Part shown: positions 17,277 through 24,120 of the stretch, one piece after another
Layout: each line of letters opens with the position of its first letter
Numbering within the stretch: position 1 is the first letter of the stretch
Source: an uncultured Porphyromonadaceae bacterium
GTDB lineage: Bacteria > Bacteroidota > Bacteroidia > Bacteroidales > Muribaculaceae
Assembly (NCBI GenBank): GCA_947178215.1
Contig: CAMWXJ010000007.1
Coordinates: 50,713-114,712, forward strand
Direction: 5' to 3'
DNA: 64,000 nucleotides
Notes under the pieces: model-generated
What the model was told of the DNA's origin: nothing
Database searches by the model: none
Seen by the model: only the letters and a program-made list of their open reading frames with translations
Program-made: the position numbers and the translations under genes

Positions 17277-18142
17277 AAGGCCGAATAATACCTCTTATCG
17301 CAACCATGGCGGTCACGGCAAGCGTGGCCGCGCATGCCGTGGAACCTGTCGACTCGTTCCCGCTCCCGACGGTACCCGCCGCTCTTGTCACCCCCTCTCA
17401 GCGTGCAGAATATGTCGTAAGTCACTTTTTCGACGGGGCGATACTGCCTGAGTCGACATCGCTCGGCCTGCAACAGTCGATAGCCAACTTCACTACCGTG
17501 GCTCCCCTCGCCTCCGACTCCGCACGGCTTGCCGCGGCGCGCACACTGTTCAGCCGTGCCGACAATGCGTCAAAACTCACCACGCTCCGCAACACCGTTG
17601 AAGACTATTTGCTCGGCACTGAATCGCCGTTTTTCAGCCCCGACCTGATGATTCCCTTTCTCGAAGCTGACACCCCCGACCCGCGGCGCGACGAACTGCT
17701 GAGGCTCATATCCATCAACCGCCTCTCAACCTCCGCGAGCAACATACCGCTCACACTGACCGATGGTTCTCAGTCCACTCTCTTCGATACTGCCGGCGAC
17801 ACCCCTGACGTCTTGCTGATATTCTTTGACCCTGATTGCGACACTTGCCACGAGCTGATTGGCGCGCTCGGCAAGTCGGAAAAGCTTGCCGACGCCATAT
17901 CGTCGGGACGCGTCGCCGCCATCGCCGTGTCGGCCGGCGTTGAGCTTGCTTCGCGGCCCGACTTCATCCCCGAATCATGGAGTGTGGCCTACGATACCGA
18001 CGGCGCGATAGAGGAAAACGACCTTTATTTCATCCCGGCTATCCCCACCATCTATATTCTCGGGGGGAGCAATCACACGGTCACGGCCCGCAATCTCACT
18101 CCTCTCGAGCCCGAGGTGACACTCCGCGCTCTCAGACTCTGA
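17273..18142 (+). CDS. DUF5106-type thioredoxin-fold exported protein
   Basis: Exported protein of 289 residues. The signal peptide ends near AHAVE (residue 23). The helical N-terminal region (about 30-150) fits DUF5106 and the C-terminal region (about 155-289) is thioredoxin-like. The active site is DPDCDTCHE with Cys189 and Cys192 as CxxC, followed by the cis-proline loop IPAIPTIYIL. It is probably a periplasmic disulfide reductase or isomerase; the partner could be the cysteine-containing surface proteins of the same cluster, which is inference. The GTG start at 17273 overlaps the previous stop (GTGA), and no closer ATG is in frame. It is the last gene before a hairpin at 18169-18222. Confidence 0.82.
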   Translation: MKGRIIPLIATMAVTASVAAHAVEPVDSFPLPTVPAALVTPSQRAEYVVSHFFDGAILPESTSLGLQQSIANFTTVAPLASDSARLAAARTLFSRADNASKLTTLRNTVEDYLLGTESPFFSPDLMIPFLEADTPDPRRDELLRLISINRLSTSASNIPLTLTDGSQSTLFDTAGDTPDVLLIFFDPDCDTCHELIGALGKSEKLADAISSGRVAAIAVSAGVELASRPDFIPESWSVAYDTDGAIEENDLYFIPAIPTIYILGGSNHTVTARNLTPLEPEVTLRALRL

Positions 18143-18168
18143 CCCGCTGCCAGCGCAACGACGACAAA

Positions 18169-18222
18169 ACATCAACGGTGTCCGACAGTCCCTTGACAGG
18201 AGAAGTCAGACACCGTTGATGT
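18169..18222. terminator. Long inverted repeat between convergent operons, probable bidirectional terminator
   Basis: Fourteen bases at 18169-18182 are perfectly complementary to 18209-18222, closing a 26-nt loop that itself holds a short GACAG/agtc pairing. Flanking T tracts are weak on both sides. Position between the convergent PCMD cluster and the GH3 gene favours a terminator. Confidence 0.55.
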
Positions 18223-18251
18223 GTTATTATTATGTAGGGAGGACTGTACGT

Positions 18252-19418
18252 TCAGCGGAGAGAAAAGCGTGCGCCCCGAAGCGTAGAGCTGTCAGGACCT
18301 GCCATTATCGTAAAGTCGCCTTTGTCGGCTTTCAGCGTGAGGTCGCGGTGATAGTAGGCGAGGTCGACCGGCGAGATTGTGAACGACACGTTGCGTGTCG
18401 CTCCTGGAGCAAGCTCCACGCGCTCAAAGCCTATCAGCTCTTTCGGCGCACGCGACACCTCGGCCACGCGGTCGTTGACATAAAACTGAACCACGGCCAC
18501 TCCTTTGCGCAAGCCGGTATTTGTCACCTGCACTGTGGCGGTAATACTGCCCGTTTCGGACATCGTGTCGCTGTCGAGCGTCACGTCGCCAAAATCAAAG
18601 GTGGTGTAACCCAATCCGTAGCCGAAAGGATATAGCGGAGAAGCCGTCATGTCGGTATAGTCGTGGCGTCCGCGCTGCGAGTAATAAATGGGAAGTTGCC
18701 CCACGTTACGCGGAATGGTGACACAAAGGCGCCCCGAAGGTTCGGCTTTGCCGGTAAGCAGTTCAGCGATAGCGTTGCCGCCCTCCTGCCCCGGGTACCA
18801 TGCGCAGAGAAGCGCATCGGCACTCTCGGCCGCACGGTTCATGTCGAGAGGACGGCCGGCGATATATACTACCACTACCGGATGCCCGGTAGCAAGTACC
18901 GAATCCATAAGCTGCTGTTGAAGACCGAGCAGAGCAAGCGAGGCTCGGTCGAATCCCTCGCCGCAATCCATGTCGCTCACAAAAGTCTGACTGGCCGACG
19001 CGGCTCCGGTCGCCTCATAGCTTGTACGAAAATCGCGGGCACTCGAACCGCCCACCACAAGCACGGTGACATCGGCTTCACGGGCTGCGGCGACAGCCTC
19101 GGCTATCCGGTTCTCAGTGGTGTCGCGTATGCCGCAACCTTTCACATAGTCAATCTTTACCGACTTGGGCAATACGTTGCGCAGTCCGTCGAGCACAGTC
19201 ACTATGTGGCCATCGGGCTGCGGCGCGGTATAGTCGCCGAGCTGATTGTAGGCATTGTCGGCATTGGGGCCTATCACGGCCACGCGCTTCAACTTGGTGG
19301 CATCGAGCGGAAGCACACCGTTGTTCTTGAGCAGTACGGTGCCTTCGAGCGCTATCTGACGAGCGATGTCGCCGTGCGACGGATTGGATGAGGCGGCAGC
19401 GGCCTTCTCGGGTTCCAC
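18252..19418 (-). pseudogene. GH3 beta-glucosidase, C-terminal part beyond an in-frame amber codon
   Basis: This segment continues the GH3 frame of 19428-20606 after a TAG at 19430-19428. It encodes the second alpha/beta sandwich domain (GTVLLKNNGVLPLD, VAVIGPNADNAYNQLGDY, VYIAGRPLDMNRAAESADALLCAWYPGQEGGNAIAELL) and the C-terminal fibronectin-like domain (FSISPVDLAYY-type strands). The reading frame is open for about 389 codons with no second lesion. A GTG at 19418 could restart translation, but the fragment would lack the catalytic barrel and a signal peptide. I treat it as the broken remainder of one gene unless readthrough occurs. Confidence 0.85.
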
Positions 19419-19427
19419 GTATGGATT

Positions 19428-20606
19428 CTAAAACAGGCCGAGGCGCATTTTAAGGCGAAGCACATTGGCCACGGCGCGGTCAATATCAGCCTCGGTGACG
19501 AGGCCGCGTCTGAGAGCTTCGGGCAGTCCCTTGCGGTAGGCGTTGGCGCCTAAGTCTATGTCGACGCCGGCAAGGAGCGCCTGGGCTGCTGCTTCGGCTA
19601 AGTCACCGGCCGTGCCGGCGCCGGTGATGCCGTCGATGCTGAACAAGTCGGAGGTCACGGCACCGTCGAAGCCGAAACGGTCGCGGAGCGTGCCGTCAAT
19701 AAGCTCCTTGTCGCCTGTGGTGGGGACGCCGTCGATTGTGTTGTAGGAGGTCATGACGGTGCCTGCACCCACCGCATCGCGGAATGGGCGCAGATGTTCG
19801 TTGAAAAGAGCTATCTTGCCTACCTCTGCGGGAGCGCCGTTAAGGCCGCCCTGAGGGATACCGTAGGCCGCAAAATGCTTTAAAGTGGCGACGGTGCGGC
19901 CCGGAGTGCCCACACTGTCACCTTGCAGGCCGTTGACATACGCAGCGCCAAAAGCTCCCGACAGCATAGGGTCCTCGCCGAAGCCCTCCTCCATGCGCGA
20001 CCAGCGCGGGTCGCGCGCCAAATCAATCACCGGGCCGTAGGCCTGATGAGCGCCTTTGGTGCGGGTCTCAGTCGCCACGACCTCGCCGGCGCGGCGGATA
20101 AGCTCGGGGTCAAAAGTCGAAGCCATGGATAGGCCCGTCGGCATCACCGTTGACCCGATTGCCATGTGCCCGTGGGCGCACTCCTCGGCAAAAAGAATCG
20201 GTATGCCGAGACGGGTGTTCTCTACCGCTTCCTTTTGAAGAGCGTTGAGAGCCTCAGCCGACATACGGGGGTCAAGGCCGTTGTCGAGAGTACGCTGAGT
20301 CCATGGGTCAGCACGAAGCACGGCCCAGTAGGAACCGGGAGCCATGTCGCGCTTCGAGAGAACCATGAAGGTATCGGATGGCGCCACTTTGTCGCCTGTA
20401 CGCGTGTACATCTCCCACCCCATGGGGCAGAGCAACTGACCTATCTTTTCATCTACCGTCATGCGTCCCACAAGGTCAGCAACACGTTTCTCAATCGGCT
20501 GCTTCGAATCCTTGTATAATGGTGTCTTCGCCACCGCGTCCCCGGCCATGACGGTCATGGCCAGGGCGCCGGAAGCGATTGCAGTTACTATTCTGCTATT
20601 CTTCAT
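19428..20606 (-). CDS. GH3 beta-glucosidase, N-terminal catalytic part ending at an amber stop
   Basis: Periplasmic GH3 glycosidase (beta-glucosidase or beta-xylosidase type) cut short at 392 residues. It has a signal peptide (cleavage near AVAKT, residue 27) and the full (beta/alpha)8 barrel: MTVDEKIGQLLCPMGW, the AEECAHG substrate loop, LKHFAAYG with the KH pair, and VTSDLFSIDG with nucleophile Asp320. The barrel ends MRLGLF and then TAG; continuing in the same frame gives NPYVEPEKA, where relatives read LFENPYV. One G-to-T change (GAG to TAG) therefore explains the stop. It lies 46 nt downstream of glnA on the same strand with no clear promoter of its own. Confidence 0.88.
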   Translation of the reverse strand: MKNSRIVTAIASGALAMTVMAGDAVAKTPLYKDSKQPIEKRVADLVGRMTVDEKIGQLLCPMGWEMYTRTGDKVAPSDTFMVLSKRDMAPGSYWAVLRADPWTQRTLDNGLDPRMSAEALNALQKEAVENTRLGIPILFAEECAHGHMAIGSTVMPTGLSMASTFDPELIRRAGEVVATETRTKGAHQAYGPVIDLARDPRWSRMEEGFGEDPMLSGAFGAAYVNGLQGDSVGTPGRTVATLKHFAAYGIPQGGLNGAPAEVGKIALFNEHLRPFRDAVGAGTVMTSYNTIDGVPTTGDKELIDGTLRDRFGFDGAVTSDLFSIDGITGAGTAGDLAEAAAQALLAGVDIDLGANAYRKGLPEALRRGLVTEADIDRAVANVLRLKMRLGLF

Positions 20607-20652
20607 TAATTATACTTACTATATTGTCAGTGTATCGGGGATGGATTATGAC

Positions 20653-22182
20653 TCAGCCGCAGTGGAAATATTGCATCACAAGAGTGTGCATCAGCTCCGG
20701 GTCGGCCTTGGCGCGTGCTGCAAGGTCGGCATCGTCGTAGGAGCGAAGCCGCGCTATTATGTCATCGATAGCCGAGGGCGCAAACACGCCCTTTTCCTCA
20801 TATGCGGCGCGCTGCTGCTCCATGCGGTCGGCCGAGTCGGCACACGACACCGGGAGCGAACCGAGCCGACTGAGTGTCTCCTTGCCCGCTTCGGAGTGAA
20901 TGTCGACGTCGACATAAGTAGCTTTTGCGAGCTTGATTGCGTCCTCGCCCATCTCGAAGCCGCGGCGAGCCGCAACAGCGAGCGCAGCAATATAGAGATA
21001 GACGTTGGCCGAGCAGTCGCCCGAACGGATTTCGACTGTCTGCTTCTCGTAACCTCGGATAGTCGACGGTTCGGTAGAGGGATTCACTTCCTTGCTCATG
21101 TCGACATCGACAGTCCAGCCGAGCGGCACGCGCACGAGCACCGAGCGGTTGCGGTCGCCCCAGCAGATACTTGTCGGCGCCTCCTGATGAGGCACAAGAC
21201 GGAAGTAGCTCGTCGGATTGGTGTTGCCTAAGGCTGTGATGCTCGGGGCGAGCTCCATCATGCCAGCGATGAGTTTGCGGCCGTCGTCGGAAAGCACGCG
21301 GCGCCCCGAGGCGTCGATAGCGTCGGTGAGGATATGGTTATGGCCGTCCTTGTCGACGACGCGCATATGAATATGGAGGCCTGAACCGGCTTTTCCGGCA
21401 GTTATTTTGGGGGCGAAAGTCACATTAAGCCCCTCCTGCCATGCCTGGTTGCGGATTATCCATTTGGCTATGGTGAGCTGATCGGCTGCGTCCTCGGCGT
21501 TTACCGGGAGAAATTCTATCTCGTTCTGCTCATATGTGAGGCCGTCGAGAGTGAAGTTGCCCACCTCGCTGTGGCCATATTTTATCTGGCCGCCGGTGGA
21601 AGCTATGGCTGCCATGCAGCGTGTGCGGAAGTCGTTGAGCTTGGCAAAGGGCGCACTCTCGTGATAGCCGCGCTGGTTAGTGGCGGGGAACTGGTCGCCG
21701 GCTTCATCTATGACATAGAACTCCAACTCACCCATAGCCTGGAATATGAGGCCGGTGGAATCGGTAAACGCCTTGCACGCCTTGCGGAGAGTGTGTTCGG
21801 GAGCGCCTTCAAGCGGCTTGCCCTCCTTGTCGAAGAACGAGCACAGCATGCACAGGGTGGGTATCTCGGCGAAGGGGTCAAGGAAAGCGGTGGAGAAGCG
21901 AGGTATAACGTAGAGGTCAGAATTACCCGCCTCGATGTGAGTAAACAGGCTCGAACCGTCGACACGCTCGCCGGTAGTGAGAATGGTGTCGAGATATTCG
22001 AGAGAGTTAACCATGAAATTAAGGGTCTTCAAACGGCCGTCGCCGGCCGGATACATGAAGTTGACCATCTGTATGTCATGATTGGAGATGAAGCCGATGA
22101 TGTCGGCCTTGGTAAACTCGCTTGCAGGCTTGCCGAGATATGCCACAAGGCGGTTTTTGCTCAGCGCAATGCGATTGTTCAT
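20653..22182 (-). CDS. glnA: Glutamine synthetase, type I-like
   Basis: Joins ammonia to glutamate using ATP. The 509-residue product has the beta-grasp N-terminal domain (about 25-110, with GDGRLKTLNFM and RVDGSS) and the catalytic domain with metal ligands in GELEFYVID and AGSGLHIHM. The substrate loop reads LVPHQEAPTSICWGDRNRS where classical GSI reads LVPGYEAPV, so it is a divergent type I enzyme. A gamma-glutamyl ligase of the same family is the main alternative. The start at 22182 (MNNRIALSKNR) was chosen because the 34 extra upstream residues look untranslated and a -7 box lies at 22282-22289. It precedes the split GH3 gene on the same strand. Confidence 0.87.
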   Translation of the reverse strand: MNNRIALSKNRLVAYLGKPASEFTKADIIGFISNHDIQMVNFMYPAGDGRLKTLNFMVNSLEYLDTILTTGERVDGSSLFTHIEAGNSDLYVIPRFSTAFLDPFAEIPTLCMLCSFFDKEGKPLEGAPEHTLRKACKAFTDSTGLIFQAMGELEFYVIDEAGDQFPATNQRGYHESAPFAKLNDFRTRCMAAIASTGGQIKYGHSEVGNFTLDGLTYEQNEIEFLPVNAEDAADQLTIAKWIIRNQAWQEGLNVTFAPKITAGKAGSGLHIHMRVVDKDGHNHILTDAIDASGRRVLSDDGRKLIAGMMELAPSITALGNTNPTSYFRLVPHQEAPTSICWGDRNRSVLVRVPLGWTVDVDMSKEVNPSTEPSTIRGYEKQTVEIRSGDCSANVYLYIAALAVAARRGFEMGEDAIKLAKATYVDVDIHSEAGKETLSRLGSLPVSCADSADRMEQQRAAYEEKGVFAPSAIDDIIARLRSYDDADLAARAKADPELMHTLVMQYFHCG

Positions 22183-22281
22183 GATACTTTGACTTTTAGG
22201 ATTATGCGGTATTCTTGTTAGGATATTGGTTATCGTAACGCTTCGACTTACTATAAGAAAGCTTTGGCGCTTATTGAACTT

Positions 22282-22289
22282 CAAATATA
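22282..22289 (-). promoter_or_regulatory. Likely -7 element for glnA
   Basis: TATATTTG on the minus strand matches TAnnTTTG; no good -33 TTTG is visible. The leader is about 95 nt. The 335-nt gap 22183-22517 holds only this element, the opposing tig -7 box at 22406-22413, and AT-rich sequence. Confidence 0.5.
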
Positions 22290-22405
22290 TACATTAGTGA
22301 GATAACAGAGCTTTGCTTTAATAAAATTTAACAGCATTGAATCGTCGTTAGCCAACTAACTCAAAAGTTTTTAGCCCCTCAGGCGGTCAATACATAAAAA
22401 ATATG

Positions 22406-22413
22406 TATTTTTG
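22406..22413 (+). promoter_or_regulatory. Likely -7 element for trigger factor
   Basis: TATTTTTG followed by C matches the Bacteroidota -7 consensus. No clear -33 element. The leader to the ATG at 22518 is about 100 nt. Confidence 0.5.
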
Positions 22414-22517
22414 CACCTTGATTGGCGGCCTGTGGCCGAGTAGCCCTTTCGCGGCCCCGCGCCTCCATCCCTCCAAACCGTAATTCCAAAAACATCTTTT
22501 ATCATATATAGCGCCTC

Positions 22518-23885
22518 ATGAACGTAAATATGCAGAAGACATCGGATGTAAGCGCCCGACTCACCGTCGACATCGTTGCAGCCGATTATGCAGATAAAGT
22601 AAAAGAAGACCTCAAAAAGATAGGCAAGACCCACACAATCCCCGGCTTCCGCAAAGGCCACGTATCGATAGCCGACCTCCAACGCCGCTTCGGCCGTCAG
22701 GTCACCAGCGACGTCATCAACGAGATGGTTTACCGTGCGGTCATCAAATACATCGAAGACAACAAGCTCGAAGTGCTCGGCCACCCCGTGCCCGTAGAAG
22801 TCGTGGAGCTCGACCTCAAAAACAAGTCTGACTTCACCTTCGAGTATGACCTCGCTCTCGCTCCCGAGCTCAACATCGAGCTCAACAAGGACATCCACAT
22901 CCCCTACTATCCCATCGAAGTAAGCGAAGAGATGGTCAAGGAGCAGGACGAAGCTTTCTGCAAGCGCTTCGGCAAGCAGGAGCCCGGCGAAGTGACCGAG
23001 CCCGACTGCCTCGTCAAAGGCTCGATGATGGAGCTCAACGCCGACGGCAGCATCAAGGAAGGCGAAGACGCCATCCAGGTCGTTTCGACAATCGTAGGTC
23101 CGAAGTTCTTCACCTCCGACGAAGAGCGCAAGAAATTTGAGGACAAGAAGGTGGGCGACAAGGTAATCTTCAACCCCCGTAACACCTGTAACGGCAACGC
23201 CACCGAGATTGCATCGATGCTCAACATCGACAAGGAGAAAGCCGCCGAGGTCAACGCCGACTTCGAGCTCACCATCTCTGAGATTATCGTAGTGCGCAAT
23301 GCCGAGCACAACGACGAGTTTTACACCAGCGTGTTCGGTGCCGACAAGATTCACAGCGAAGAGGAATACTTCCAGGCTGTGAAGGATCTCATCGCAGCCC
23401 AGCTACGCGGCAACAGCGAAATGGTGTTCTCGACCGACGCCCGCAAACTGCTTGTAGAGCGCTACGGCGACTTCCAGCTCCCCGACGAAATCCTCAAACG
23501 CTGGCTCATCAACAACAATGAAGCCCTCAACGCCGAAAACATCGACGAAGAGTACGCCAAGATGATTCCCGACCTCAAATGGCAGCTCATCAGCGACACC
23601 ATTGCCGCTCAGGGTAAGCTCGAGGTTACCGAAGACGACCTCCTCGCCTACGCCAAAGTCATGGCCCAGCAGCAGTTTGCCCAGTACGGTATGACAAACA
23701 TGGACGACGAGACCATCACCGGCTTCGCCAAGAACATCCTCGCCGACAAGCAGTGGGCTCCCCGCATCCGCGAACGCGTGGCCGGCTCCAAGCTCTTCGG
23801 CTACATCGAGGAGCAGGTAACTCTTGATGAGAAGCCCCTCTCGCTCGACGCTTTCCGCGAAATGGTAAGCAAGCCCCAGGAATAA
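22518..23885 (+). CDS. tig: Trigger factor chaperone
   Basis: Ribosome-associated chaperone that shields nascent chains. The 455-residue protein has the N-terminal ribosome-docking domain with the signature GFRKG (residues 43-47). A middle region (about 150-250) sits where the FKBP-type isomerase domain sits, but with little conserved isomerase sequence. The C-terminal helical arms are Glu- and Lys-rich. Bacteroidota trigger factors often look like this, so reduced isomerase activity is likely. Start ATG 22518 (MNVNMQK); ATG 22530 is possible. A strong terminator follows, so it is monocistronic. Confidence 0.93.
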   Translation: MNVNMQKTSDVSARLTVDIVAADYADKVKEDLKKIGKTHTIPGFRKGHVSIADLQRRFGRQVTSDVINEMVYRAVIKYIEDNKLEVLGHPVPVEVVELDLKNKSDFTFEYDLALAPELNIELNKDIHIPYYPIEVSEEMVKEQDEAFCKRFGKQEPGEVTEPDCLVKGSMMELNADGSIKEGEDAIQVVSTIVGPKFFTSDEERKKFEDKKVGDKVIFNPRNTCNGNATEIASMLNIDKEKAAEVNADFELTISEIIVVRNAEHNDEFYTSVFGADKIHSEEEYFQAVKDLIAAQLRGNSEMVFSTDARKLLVERYGDFQLPDEILKRWLINNNEALNAENIDEEYAKMIPDLKWQLISDTIAAQGKLEVTEDDLLAYAKVMAQQQFAQYGMTNMDDETITGFAKNILADKQWAPRIRERVAGSKLFGYIEEQVTLDEKPLSLDAFREMVSKPQE

Positions 23886-23905
23886 ACACCTGAATACCCA
23901 ATATA

Positions 23906-23950
23906 CGGCGGTGCCGGCCTCCACTCGTGAGCCCGGCACCGCCGCTTTTT
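23906..23950 (+). terminator. Rho-independent terminator after tig
   Basis: A perfect 12-bp GC-rich stem (23906-23917 with 23933-23944), then CTTTTTCT. Confidence 0.88.
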
Positions 23951-23974
23951 CTCATTATCATGGTACCCTACAAC

Positions 23975-24016
23975 AACATCCGCCCCGCAATATTGAGCAA
24001 TAAAGGGACGGATGTT
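23975..24016. other. Inverted repeat between tig and uvrA
   Basis: Bases 23975-23986 can pair with 24005-24016 over 12 positions (11 Watson-Crick, plus one pair that is A/C on the plus strand and G-T on the minus strand), with an 18-nt AT-rich loop. The wobble pair forms only in minus-strand RNA, which points to the 3' side of the uvrA transcript. No strong T tract follows. The rest of 23951-24120 shows nothing else I can support. Confidence 0.4.
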
Positions 24017-24120
24017 ATTATTATACTGATGTTAATTAGCGATTCAAGCCGCAGCAGCGACGCGCCTTAGCATCGTGCAGGATATTTACGGCGCTTCCTC
24101 AAGACAACAGGCGGGACGGA

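Noticed and set aside
22183..22284. 34-residue N-terminal extension of glutamine synthetase
   Set aside because: The family starts near MNNRIALSK and a -7 box overlaps the extension's beginning.
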